A stretch of DNA of 64,000 nucleotides from Daphnia pulex (GCF_021134715.1 NC_060024.1:992001-1056000); one strand, 5' to 3'. Positions 11,540 through 21,543 are shown, counted from the stretch's first letter. The notes: a model not told the origin generated them from the sequence alone. Translations and numbers: made by a program.

Positions 11540-12125
11540 ATTCTCTCTATTCTCTCGTTCATTAATTGAGCTCTCTACCTCTTCAACGTGTTCACCTCGT
11601 GTGAGCCCTAGGCGATATTCCCTCTCTCTCTCTATTGATAAGCCCCACGGCATTGTCATTGTCAAACGAATCTCAGCTGATTTGGGTTGACTTCCCGTTC
11701 CTTTAAACTGGGATAACACGGGAATCTCTTCCCTTTCAAGAATTTTTTGGGGGGCTTGCTTCCCTACCTCTTAGATTGGGAAAAACGCGGGATTTTCTCT
11801 ACCCTTTCAACGAGTTCGCCTCGTGTGAGCCTCAGGGTGAAAAGACTTTAATAGTTTCTCGATATCTTTGCTATGGCCTTCTGCCATTTCCCGAAACAAA
11901 TCTCTCTCTCATAATTGTTTGCACTTGTATTATTTAATTTCAATACTGGTGCGTGAATATCTCTCTGTCTCAGAAGACACAACGCTTCCTCTGAGTAAAA
12001 AAAGAAGAAAATTTTTCTCTCAATTGGGCTTGCTTCTCTTCCCCTTTAAAACTAGAAAAAGCGGGAACCCTCCCTACCCCTTCAACGTGTTCGCCTCGTG
12101 TGAGCCTTAGGGTGAAAAAACTAAA
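11540..12125 (+). repeat. Degenerate tandem repeats in LTR-element leader
   Basis: Three diverged copies of a unit of roughly 250-275 bp. The landmark TTCAACGTGTTCGCCTCGTG (with variants) followed by TGAGCC occurs at about 11581, 11807 and 12079, each preceded by a CGGGA-type segment and followed by pyrimidine-rich sequence. The leader between the primer site and the ORF is about 1.4 kb, unusually long, and otherwise noncoding. Confidence 0.7.
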
Positions 12126-12601
12126 AATCTCTCTCTCTCTATTTTTTCAAAGGCCTTCCGCCATTTTCAAAACAAATCTCGCACTCATTCTTACGCTCTT
12201 GCTTTTTTTTTTTCTTCATTGCGCAAAGAAAAATCCTTCCCTCTTTCAAAGGAGGCATAACGCGCCCTCTGAGTACAAACAAAAAATTGGGAATTAAAAG
12301 ACGCCATCTTGCGTCAAAAAACTCTTTCATTTCCTTTTTTTAAATTGTTATTATGCCGTTTGTACAATTGTGCGGAGCTTGGAAATTACCCTAGCTCCAT
12401 AAATCAATTAGTTCTTGCAGATACCTTCACATAAAGAAATTCAAATAAAGTGGAAAAGAAAGCAGGATATAATTCGGCACCACGAATCTCCGAAGACCGA
12501 GCAGAACAACAAAAAAGGCTAATCAACTCAATCAAAATTTTTTTTTAATTATCTCCTTCTTCTCGTACTCAACAGCTCTTGTGGAGCCAGTTGTATCAAG
12601 A

Positions 12602-14476
12602 ATGGCTCCGAAATTCGCAAGAACTATAATCAAAAGGCATCTCACCCGCATTATCAACCTCGCTGAAGCGTACGAAACAACCGTTATGACGTCGGAAGCA
12701 TTCAGCGAAGCCGAAAAACTAGAAAAAAAGCTAAATGGATTCCACAAGACTTATGAGATATTCTCAATCAGGATCCTAGAAGAAGAAGATTATATAGACG
12801 AAGCAACGTTCGAAGCAGACGTCAACACCATGGAACAAACAGCAGACGAGGTTAGAGCCGCCAGAATAATAGTCAAGACGAGACGGCGGGAATGGTCAAA
12901 TGCTGAAGAAGTGAAAAAACGTGAGGAAGAACAAAGAATCAAAAACGAAGCTGAAGAAGTAAAATGGCGCAACGAACTCGAAGCCCGCAGAGTGAAATGC
13001 GAGAAAATAGTTCTCGAAACCAAACAACTGATGGCAAACCAGGCAGCAAACCCAACAGTCAATCAAGATCAACTAATTCGTGACATAGTCATTCAGAAAA
13101 TAACAGCCATCTATTCAGTGCCCGTATTCACTCCAGGAGCTGTCAACCGATTGCCAGCCGCCTTTCAAAATCTGAACTCACTACAACCAGTGATTGATCT
13201 GAAGGATGTCGCAGCTCTGCGAAACCTTCAATTTAAAATAGAACCATCCGATTTAAACCTCACCACATCTCAGTTTGCAGCAGCGTATATTCCAGACCCA
13301 ATTCAACCAGTTAAGTCGTCGCTTGCGACAGAAAGCTGTTGTGTTTCAAACTTCCCTTCTTACCAGTCAAAAGAAAATATCCAGAAGGAAGGAATGGAGA
13401 CTGGAACGACCAGTCTCCCCCACCCACCGAAAAAAGGCGACTCACTCTCGGAGTTTCCGGATGGGCCAGAAGGATATCCAGACAACAAAAGGTTTGAAGG
13501 GGATGAAATCGAAGAAAATAATTCTTTTGTTTTGAAATCAGAATACACAGCAGAACTGGAGGGAGCAGAAAAAATCCCAATGGAAGAGGAGGCTGGAAGT
13601 ACCAGTGTCCAACAACGACCAAAGAAAGGACTATCAATCTCAGATGTTCCGGTCGTATCCATTGAAGATGGTATGGAAGCAGTGGAGCCCAAAATTCTCT
13701 CGAGCTCCTCTCGCAACCAAAAAACTGCCTGTACACTCAATCAGCAAGAAGCTCCAGCATATCAAGCAGAAGCTCCTTGTTCTCTCATTATTCAAGAAGC
13801 TCCAGCTACACCAGCAGAAGCTCCTTGTTTTCTCATCTCTGAAAAAGCTCCAGCCAATCCGGCAGAAGCTCCTCAATCTCTTATTCAGCAAGAAGCTCCA
13901 ACTTACCAAGCAGAAGCTCCTTGCACAATCCATTGTCTAATAACTAAAGATTCATGCATTAGGATTACGCCAGCCGACTCAAAAGAAGAGGCTGATTCCG
14001 TTCTTTTTTTTCCCCCGGGAAGGCCAGCTGCATCGCTGGAAGCATTGAAAGAAGATCCTCAACAAGACGCTGCTTTTGTCAACTCAAAAAGCGCAGCAAG
14101 TAACCAAGAAATAATTCCGAAGTTTAGATCACCGTGCAGTCAAGCATCCATCTTTCCGGAATTCGCTACCCATCAACATTTACTGAAACGGAAACGCTTG
14201 GAGCCAGTAAAACCAGCTCCTCAACGCATCACAAGGTCACCAATCAAAGAAGAAGATTTCATCGACCAGTCGTTGTTCTCAAAATGGTTAACCCAGGTAC
14301 CTAATAAACACGTTTCACTCCAACTAAAAACTATTCTTGTGTTAAAAGCCATCAAAGAAAATCCTAGCGCACACCAATCGGTATGGGATCCTGGTGGCAA
14401 ACTTCCAAAGAGAGTCAGCAAAATCTCACTCGGAAACAAATGGAATGGACGATTGACTGAATCCGGAGCCAGTTGA
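12602..14476 (+). CDS. Gag-like protein of the LTR element, 624 aa
   Basis: An intact ORF; the first ATG is at 12602. The N-terminal 170 residues are helical and highly charged with a coiled-coil-like KKREEEQRIKNEAEEVKW segment, similar in style to BEL/Pao Gag N-termini (AR-x-IIKRHLTRII). The middle is acidic, Pro/Ser-rich and internally duplicated (HPPKKGDSLSEFPDGPEG against QQRPKKGLSISDVPVVS). Residues about 382-445 hold four 16-residue EAP repeats. The C-terminus is basic. I see no zinc knuckle. Its likely role is to package its own RNA; function is inferred from position and charge pattern. Confidence 0.75.
   Translation: MAPKFARTIIKRHLTRIINLAEAYETTVMTSEAFSEAEKLEKKLNGFHKTYEIFSIRILEEEDYIDEATFEADVNTMEQTADEVRAARIIVKTRRREWSNAEEVKKREEEQRIKNEAEEVKWRNELEARRVKCEKIVLETKQLMANQAANPTVNQDQLIRDIVIQKITAIYSVPVFTPGAVNRLPAAFQNLNSLQPVIDLKDVAALRNLQFKIEPSDLNLTTSQFAAAYIPDPIQPVKSSLATESCCVSNFPSYQSKENIQKEGMETGTTSLPHPPKKGDSLSEFPDGPEGYPDNKRFEGDEIEENNSFVLKSEYTAELEGAEKIPMEEEAGSTSVQQRPKKGLSISDVPVVSIEDGMEAVEPKILSSSSRNQKTACTLNQQEAPAYQAEAPCSLIIQEAPATPAEAPCFLISEKAPANPAEAPQSLIQQEAPTYQAEAPCTIHCLITKDSCIRITPADSKEEADSVLFFPPGRPAASLEALKEDPQQDAAFVNSKSAASNQEIIPKFRSPCSQASIFPEFATHQHLLKRKRLEPVKPAPQRITRSPIKEEDFIDQSLFSKWLTQVPNKHVSLQLKTILVLKAIKENPSAHQSVWDPGGKLPKRVSKISLGNKWNGRLTESGAS
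13745..13936 (+). repeat. Four 48-bp coding tandem repeats (EAP repeats)
   Basis: Each unit encodes 16 residues with the core QEAPA-x-x-AEAPC. Units differ by a few substitutions, and all are in frame within the gag-like ORF. Confidence 0.9.
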
Positions 14477-14606
14477 CGAAACAGCTCCTCGTAATCCAGG
14501 CCATCCATGTTCACTCAAATTCTCAATTCATCACAGCTCTCCCATCCAACGGATAATCAAGTCGATCAGGATGTCGAGCCAATTGAACGGGCTCTGCCGG
14601 GGAGAA

Positions 14607-14901
14607 TGTTGGGAATATAATGACTCCCAACAGTGATCGACACTTTACTATTGTTAATTATGTGTAATTTGTAGGGACCTCAACAGAGGGCCCCAATTTT
14701 ACCCACTCTTCCCACTCAATCTATTGTTCCCTACCCTATACTCAACCCAAAACTAGCTATTGAAATCCCTAAATGATGTATATAGATCAGTGTGAAATAT
14801 AAGGATCTACTAGCAACAACACAAAAAAGGTGTCATCTCTAAATTCTCATTCTTGGAAGTTGAACGGTCCGACACCGCCAACAAGAGTTCCATTTCCAAC
14901 A
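14607..14901 (+). repeat. 3' LTR
   Basis: 295 bp, identical to 10889-11183 and followed by the ATCGT duplication. Confidence 0.92.
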
Positions 14902-14906
14902 ATCGT

Positions 14907-15425
14907 TACTTGGTCTGGCATGTTAGGTTGACTTTCACTAACATGATGTCTGCAAGTAACAATTGTGACTTCCTGTAAGTTAAAACTTAGTTAATGTTGA
15001 AGATTCTTTTGATTAAAAATCAGAATATTAACTTAATTGGGAGTAGAGTCCCTCACACTGTGTCGAAGACTTGGCATTTCAGCCACATTTAACAATTGAT
15101 ACACACATTCCGGTTCTCCATTTTTCTCCTTTGTTTTCTTTTGTTGCTTTAAACAATAGGCCTACTGCCATCAAGCAGTTTTCCATTCAGCAATTAATAA
15201 GAAGCACATAACTGGAATTCACAATCTGGGAGGTAGAAAAAACAACACACTATAAACAGAAGACAGTGTTTAAGGCTGAAATGCAAAATTAGGAATCCGC
15301 AATTTCCTTTGAGGAAAATAGAATACACCTTAGTTCTCCTACGTGAGACATCTGGCGTCGTGTTGGTATTTCTACAAGCTGCGTACTTTATAGAAAGCCT
15401 TCACACGTTTTTCCGCAACCTACTG
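14907..15425 (-). repeat. Right arm of composite transposon
   Basis: Reverse-complement homologue of the left arm. Its inner piece continues at 10883-10755 because the LTR element split it. Confidence 0.65.
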
Positions 15426-15484
15426 TACGCGTACCACCAAGTGATAGTGTTTTGCTTGGCTCTAAAACTCATAAAAAACCAATA

Positions 15485-16110
15485 TTGAAAACGAGACATT
15501 AACGAATAAAATCAAACATAGATTACCAGAAATTGAACGAAAACGGTGTGTGGTTGTTGATTGCTGGGTTACCGGACCAGCATTGATAATTTGGGATATG
15601 TTACTCTCTTCCATACCGGAATCCAAATCTTCGTGAATAGTAGTTTGTAACGAGGATTTTTTCTTACTTGTTGTTTTTGGTTTTATAGGAACATGTCCAA
15701 TACCAGTATCAATTGTATCGATTTCATCGACAACTCTCTCGTTAGAAACGATGTTGGAGGCGGGTAAGAAAAGCTTAACCTGCTGGTTTCTTTGTCGTTG
15801 AGTTTGTATTCTTTTTGATCCTTCCGATCTCAAATTATGCCTCGAGCCACTAAAATATACTCCTGCTGAATCCGAAGTATAACACTCATCTTTTCTGTTC
15901 AAGGCTTCTTGAAATGTATCTTATAAAAATAAATAAATGTATTAGTAGAATACAGTTGCAACATGACTAACAAAAATTACCGTGACTCGACAGAAATTTG
16001 CATTCATACCGTTCCCATGCCATTTTCAACATCTCACAGTTCTCAGCCAACTCGAGAATATTCTTTGATGGCAAAGAACACAATGAGTCATTATACCAAG
16101 TGCTAGGTAT
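15485..16110 (-). pseudogene. DUF4806-type gene, 5' half
   Basis: Two exon-like blocks on the minus strand. Block 1 (about 16100-15982) reads LPSKNILELAENCEMLKMAW and ends GTCACG|GTAATT. Block 2 begins near 15922 and reads DTFQEALNRKDECYTSDSAG, then a polar stretch to a donor near 15520 (SISG|GTAATC). The W/Y-rich N-terminus followed by an EALNRKxExxTSD-type segment is how DUF4806 proteins commonly begin, as I recall them. The C-terminal DUF4806 exons at 7.35-6.72 kb lie on the same strand beyond the composite transposon, so both probably belong to one gene. Confidence 0.45.
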
Positions 16111-16566
16111 GATTCGTTACCTCCACTTCCTTCTTGTAATTTGACGATAAAGAAGGTAATCATTTTATCGTCAGCAGTCGGAAAATATAAATATAAACGA
16201 TAAATTGCACAGAGGAAATGCTTTTTAGATCACAGAAAGATTAAACACCAGTTACTATTTCAAATTTGACTAGTCTGGAAAAAGGGGCGTATTTCTTTTA
16301 ATGGTTAGGGAATCGAGACTCACTTTTGTTGCGTCACTTGTTTTTTTTCCCCATCCTGTCGTCCATAATCTTAAAAATGTCGTCTGACAGTAGTAGAATT
16401 ATCAAGTCTTGTATTCTTTTACCAATATATTGATAATTCGTTTGTTATTGACGTGCGTTTGTTAATTGAAACTATTACTATAGGTACGTGTATATGATAA
16501 TGGAAATTCTATTGTAATTGTAATTAAATTACGCTTTAATTTTTTTAACAACCGCAGAGAGGAATG

Positions 16567-17160
16567 ACAGATAGAACGAAAAGGAGGCAAAATCAGGAAA
16601 ATGCACCATACTTGCAATTTAGATGTGAACGTGACAATTATTCAAATGAAGTGTCTGAATCAGATGTCGAACGTTCTTAGGATTCCTCTCAGCTTGATTT
16701 TATTGAAGTTATTGGTATTGCCCCAGACACACAAGCAGAAACACGAGTTCAACAGTTATCTACATTGGAGGTGAAAAAAACATTATCTTAAGTACATATT
16801 TACGGGGATATTATATAAATACCTTTGCTTAAAAAAAAGAAGCCGATGTTCTCATCGGATGACTATTCTGATCAGGATGTACCAGACAGTAGTGGTAGTG
16901 ATCTTGAAAACTCGCCATCCATTTCTGCAGAAGAATCAGATGTTGACGTTCCAAGTCTGCAAGATGTTTCAGCTGGTGAACTTGCACTCAGGACACAGTT
17001 AGAAACGTGGAAAATTGAAAATAGGAATTGAATAGGATTATCACATTTATTTTTCCAAGTGTGATCAGCTATTGAAAATTCTGCATGCGTACCACTCTTC
17101 TCTTCCTCTATCGACAAGAACTCTAGTGAAAACACCAAGAACAGCGGTAACACTAAAAAC
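16567..17160 (+). pseudogene. tnp2-like transposase family gene, N-terminal part
   Basis: It starts ATGACAGATAGAACG at 16567 and divides into exon-like blocks: MTDRTKRRQNQEN..., DSSQLDFIEVIGIAPDTQAE after an in-frame TAG at 16678, an acidic block at 16841-17030, and LLKILHAYHSSLPLSTRTLV near 17065-17125 after a frame change. The last motif, preceded by LRTQLETWKIEN, is typical of a large invertebrate transposase-like family that also has NIDGLPLF and GDNLG-type motifs. I recall that family as CACTA/tnp2-like but am not certain. The gene is divergent from the DUF4806 gene, about 450 bp away. Confidence 0.5.
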
Positions 17161-17164
17161 TACA

Positions 17165-17434
17165 TTCATGCTTGAAAGTTTCTGGAGCAGGCAAATTGCT
17201 CTATGTAATTTTAAGTAAACTTGACGAAAGGTATAGCTGACGAAGCACACTATACCTCTAATTTTTGTTGATTGTGGTGAGAAAGTTGAAAGAGAGAAAG
17301 GACGGGAAGAAGAGAATGAAGAAGCGCAAAAGAAATATAAAAAGGGGAAAAGGTGTGCTTTTCGGAATACCTTCCGTCGATTTAAAATACAAACATATAG
17401 AGCAATTTGTCTGCTCCAGAAACTTTCAAGCATG
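17165..17434. mobile_element. Small inverted-repeat element in the tnp2-like gene
   Basis: Arms of about 40 bp (17167-17207 and 17394-17434) are reverse complements with two or three mismatches. CATG lies at both ends. The interior has no gene. Host-like coding resumes right after it with the PGKYYHLSLLREF frame, as expected from the family, so this is an insertion. Confidence 0.75.
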
Positions 17435-17435
17435 A

Positions 17436-18021
17436 CTGTATATTACCCGGTAAATATTACCATTTGTCATTGCTAAGGGAATTTTGGATACTCTGTTGAT
17501 AATGCATATTGAACAATTGTTTGTTAATCCCGTCCCGTTGTGTGTTGCAAAAGATGGTGTCTTTTCAACAGCTTGTTAAACGTCTATTAGAAGAAGTCCA
17601 AAATCAAAGTTTTGTCACCCGAAATATTGACGTCTGCAACGAAATAGAATTTCTTGATAGATACAACAGTTAGCCCATCTTGGAAAACATTCATGGTATA
17701 CAATTCAGATCAGTAAAAATTCCTAAAGTTTGTTACTTGAAATCTAATGAAGAAGCCGACAACTGTAGGTTTCTTAAAGACATGTCCGTTTTTGTGATTT
17801 ACGACATAGTTAAGTGCCCTTATAACAATGTTGTAATTGGAAAAAAATTTGAAAACCAACATGATGCATTGAAAACTAACTCCTATCTCTGTTGTTCGTT
17901 TGTAATCCAAGAATTTGTTTTGTTTCCTCACTTTCTGTTAACTTTCAATGTTGGAACATTGGAGACATTTTGTGTAAGGCAGTTAGGTTGCCTAGTTCAG
18001 CCTCACTGGAATCATTTGTAG
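17436..18021 (+). pseudogene. tnp2-like gene, middle and C-terminal remnants
   Basis: After the insertion the frame ILPGKYYHLSLLREF continues the family motif (GGKYYHFGL-type). Then come stops, a piece VLQKMVSFQQLVKRLLEE and a 113-codon frame (17680-18021; SVKIPKVCYLKSNEEADNC, SVFVIYDIVKCPYNN). The conserved central part of the family (DNLG region) is missing here, so this copy is internally deleted. Confidence 0.4.
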
Positions 18022-18099
18022 TTTAACCGTTGAAAAAACAACAAGTTTTCAGTTGTTCTTTTGTTTATTTTGAAAAAAAAAGTTTAATTTGACATTCAG

Positions 18100-18690
18100 A
18101 AGTATTTCAGCCACGATATCGATTTCAAAATTACCGGTGTAACTTCGACTGTGTCCGGAACATCTTCAAGCCATCTTGAAGACCACTTGATATATTCGTT
18201 TATGGCGTATCCAGAAGCCATCTTTAAGTTGACCGTAGGAATCCATATTTTAGTCTTGAAATCGCTTGAAACACACAGGAAAAATTGGCTAAAGTTCGCC
18301 TTGTCGAGACGCCTTAAAGACATCCTGGGAGACATCTTCTTCTGGTCCTGTTTTCTACTTGTACAGTGGTCTCGAGATAGTATGATCTCAGACGTCATAT
18401 GGGCATCTTATTTTAGTACCATTGCTACGTACCGAGTTCGTCTTTTCGTGGACATCCTTAATAAATATTGTTGTAGTCTTCCATTCGCCTTTTCCTACAG
18501 TAGACCTGGCAAGACATCCAAAAGACGCGTCATTTTTCCGTACTCGAATTCCGTTGGCCTAAGGTAGTCCTGACTAGACGTCTTTAAGATGTTCTTTTTT
18601 GACCGTGGTGTATGTGTCCCGGGGTAGGTCTAGTCGAACATCTTTAAGACGTCCTGGTTTAGTCTGGGATGTGTTGGGGGTCATGGGACA
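18100..18690. repeat. Degenerate repeats of a GACATCYTTAAG-type motif
   Basis: Variants of CATCTTTAAGACGTCCTGG and GACATCCTGG recur about every 50-150 bp in both orientations (near 18170, 18215, 18305, 18327, 18575, 18640). The frames at 18151-18567 (+) and 18096-18398 (-) overlap on opposite strands without recognisable motifs, so I treat the stretch as noncoding repeat sequence. Confidence 0.4.
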
Positions 18691-18693
18691 ACC

Positions 18694-20167
18694 TTGAGAT
18701 ATGTAAAAAAGACTGGGGATACATGGGAGGCCACCCATACTGTAACAACATGTGATGGAACAAGGCCAATAATATTGGAATCAAATTTCCTGACACTTAA
18801 TGAACAATCTCAACATTGGCCTCTGAATGCCAAACAACACCAAGCGTTCCTGTTGACATGTGCCGCGCTTCTACAACATGTTACAAAGGCCAACTCCATA
18901 CTACCAGCAGCAGAAACTTGACGACTGCAATAACAGAACATCTCAACATTCTTTTGCTAAAAGATAGTCAGCTGATTATGTACTTGGGAGGATCAGGGAC
19001 TACAGGAATATCGCGTGTAATCCAATGGTTTTTCGACTTCTCTCGTCATTGGCTAGCAACAGCTTTGACAGTAATTACTGCAGTATCGGTAGTGGCGGCA
19101 GTTTTGATTGGAGGATCCACTATTCATTCTGCTTTAGGATTACAAAAATCAATTAAACCTTCAGACCCGACGCCAGCTATGATGGCTACTTGGTCAGATA
19201 TTGGTTTGATGTTCATCGACCAATTTTGAATGGTGAAAGTGATACGATCTTATCGATACTTAACTTCAAAAGCTGAAAGGCAGGCCAGGCAAACCTTATG
19301 GTGGAGTTCATATGATATACAGTGGAGACTTTTATCAGATACCACCGGTTGGAAGCAGTCTTTTCACTCCGCCAACTCGCCAGAAAATGCTAGCAATAAA
19401 AACGCTCTGTCATCGATGCGCGGAAGTGACAAATGGTTAAAATTAACAACGGACACAAAAGAGCTGCTAGAAAACCACCAAAAAACAGATACTTCATTGA
19501 CGGAATCCCAACAGCGACGGAGAATAAACCAACCGACAAAACAAGACATCGAAGACATCAATAGTCGCTATCTCGAATCTCACTCTGATCACATCCAAAA
19601 TCAGCCAACGGCAGGTACGATTGCGGCAGTGCCAGACAATTTAACGAGAACTAACGAAATTTGTTACTGCGAGTCCCAATTTCTGTCATTTTCCCTTTCA
19701 ATCCAGCCATCGCAATTAGAATGGCGCAATCAAGGCTTAATTTTTATTCGGTCAAAAGTGGCACGAACAGCACCAGTCTATTCAGCCAGAACAAATTGAC
19801 TACGCAGTTCGATGTGCTGCAACAAAAATGAAAACTGTTAAAGATTTATTGTGCGTAGTCGGTGCGTCGTATATGGTCAACACGAATATGGACGTCACCA
19901 AAGGAATAGCAAACTGGACCATCGAAACTTTTAATGACTTTGCATTGGTTCCAAGTGCTAACATTAGAATATTTCCTTTGAAGACGGAAATGAAGTTCAT
20001 TCAGTTCATGCAGACGAAGTGAAATGCGTAATCTTAAAGTACTCCCGCCCAGCTCAAAATAACAAAAAGACATTTCCCAGTTTGCAAGTTTGCCGACCGG
20101 TTGCTTTCCAGTTATACCAATCAAGTGCAACGTTACGTGCAAGCTTGGGTCGTCCGGTAAAAGTTTC
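18694..20167 (+). pseudogene. Helitron PIF1-type helicase, interrupted
   Basis: Successive motifs of the Helitron RepHel helicase are visible in shifting frames: LNEQSQHWPLNAKQHQAF; motif I as YLGGSGTTGISRVIQ (the Walker A GKS is now GIS); IGGSTIHSALGL; LMFIDQF where IDEFS is expected; YGGVHMIYSGDFYQIPPVGS; RINQPTKQDIEDINSRY; and GASYMVNTNMDVTKGIAN. No Rep/HUH domain is present upstream. The helicase unwinds DNA in rolling-circle transposition. The Walker A change, stops and frameshifts make this copy inactive. A LINE fragment is inserted at 20167, after which coding resumes. Confidence 0.85.
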
Positions 20168-20707
20168 CGCGCCTGTTCTCTCTTCGTTGGTCTTCCTAGC
20201 ACTTTGCTCTCTAAGCTGCAGCGCGTGATAAACGCTTCCGCTCGTCTCATTCTTCGTGTGAGGAAGAGAGACAGCATTCGTTCCCATCTGCGCTCCCTTA
20301 ATTGGCTCTGTGTTAACGACAGAATCACTTTTCGTATTGCCACCCTGACCTATCGCTGTTTACATGGCTCTGCACCTTCTTACCTGTCTCGTCTAATCAT
20401 TCCTCTAGAAAACTCACGCAGCCTACGCTCATCTTCATCTTCTCTACTTCGCGTTCCTCGCACTCGCCATGTTAATCTTGGTGATCGATCTTTTGCAAAG
20501 GTCGCTCCATCCATCTGGAACCGACTCCCTCTTGCTGTTCGTAATGCCACCACATTCCCCAAGTTTCGCTCTCTTTTATTCAAACACCTTTTCGATTGAT
20601 GTGTCTTATGCTTTTTCTTTGACTTTTTACCCTGACTGTACTTTCCGCGTCATTAGAACTTAATTTGGATAATGCGCGTTATAAATCAAATCAAATCAAA
20701 TCAAATC
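20168..20707 (+). mobile_element. 5'-truncated CR1/L2-like LINE with target duplication
   Basis: One frame from its first base encodes the C-terminal end of a non-LTR reverse transcriptase: LLSKLQRVINASARLILRVR, LRSLNWLCVNDRITFRI, CLHGSAPSYLSRLI and FAKVAPSIWNRLPLAVRN, ending at a stop at 20599. A short 3' UTR ends in an ATCAA-type microsatellite (about 20682-20707). AAAGTTT occurs on both sides (20161-20167 and 20708-20714). Discounting the insert and one AAAGTTT joins the Helitron helicase frame exactly. Confidence 0.85.
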
Positions 20708-20970
20708 AAAGTTTTAAAGTCAGAGTTACACAGCTGCCTTGTGTGTCGTCCCTTATGCATACATGCTATAAAATTCAAGGAGAGACTTTAATTCAGTGAT
20801 ACTTGGATCGTTTTCTTCCATTCATCGAAGCGGACAATCAGGATGTATTTATGTGATTTTGTCTAGAGTACCCACATTAGAAGGACTTTTCCTTCTGATG
20901 AAGTTAGAAGAAGACTTCCGTAAGTATATGCCACGCAAAAATGTGACGAAAGAAATGTCCCGGCTGTGAA
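20708..20970 (+). pseudogene. C-terminal end of the Helitron helicase
   Basis: The reading frame resumes with FKVRVTQLPCV, MHTCYKIQGETLN and YVILSRVPTLEGLFL and ends at TGA 20968-20970. These are the last helicase motifs of Helitrons (QLP, AxTxYKxQG, YVxLSRV). The C-terminal block is intact; it is separated from the rest only by the LINE. Confidence 0.85.
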
Positions 20971-21543
20971 GAATCGAAAAATCAACCATTGCTTGGATTC
21001 ATTCCATTAGTCAATTGAAATAAAACAATTAAAAAATATTTTGATCAGACTCTAGGTTTCTTTTAATGATTTTTTTTAAATTTTTTGAGCTATTATTGAT
21101 GTAATTCTTTAATGTTAAGCGCACTGTGTTGGTTATTTAAGCTATTGAGGTTCCATACTTGCAATAACGGAATTAAATTCTTAGATATCGTAAAAGAAAC
21201 AGAATCAAGATTTGAACCAAATAGGTTTGGTTTTGTTTAACTTAACTCCGATTTACCCAAGAGAGGTTGAGAAGGGATACAAAAATACGAATATGTATCT
21301 TTTGGTTTATTCATTGGCATATTTTTCTTCTCTTTTTCCTTAATTATGCGATGGTTTTTGCTATGTGGTAAGTAAACAGCAAGGTCATTTTTTTCTGAAC
21401 CTTTCGACTGACCAAAAGTAAAACTTCCGTCTATTTAAGACGGAAAACAGGGTAGGCCTCATTCTTCTTAGACATATTGAATTGAGTCACCCCCCCTCTT
21501 CTTATTTGTTAAATTTCTTTTGGATTTGAACTAAAAGAAAATC

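Larger units (their letters stand above)
10889..14901 (+). mobile_element. Recent gag-only LTR retrotransposon (BEL/Pao-like?)
   Basis: Two 295-bp LTRs (10889-11183 and 14607-14901) are identical in my base-by-base reading. Both begin TGTTGGGA and end TCCAACA. The 5-bp duplication ATCGT flanks the element (10884-10888 and 14902-14906). A primer-binding-like TGGTCCTTCGAAC starts at 11184 and a purine tract GGGGAGAA precedes the 3' LTR. Total length is 4013 bp with one long ORF and no protease, RT or integrase, so it must have used enzymes made elsewhere. BEL/Pao affinity is inferred from the primer site and gag features only. Confidence 0.9.
7364..15425. mobile_element. Composite inverted-repeat transposon inside a gene
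   Basis: The ends read CAGTAGGTTGC...CCTACTG. Sequence from 7364 to about 7985 is homologous, in reverse complement, to 15425-14907 continuing at 10883-10755; the break is a later LTR-element insertion. Removing that insertion leaves about 4.04 kb with arms of about 0.6 kb. The interior holds a DDE-transposase-like relic (+) and cadherin-like exons (-). The flanks are GTA and TTA, so a TA target duplication is possible but not exact. Arm divergence suggests an old element. Confidence 0.6.

Noticed and set aside
13311..13940. Several long antisense frames under the gag-like ORF
   Set aside because: They are shadows of a repetitive, charge-biased coding sequence on the + strand.
18096..18567. 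Overlapping ORFs of 100 and 138 codons on opposite strands
   Set aside because: They coincide with degenerate repeats and no motif supports either.
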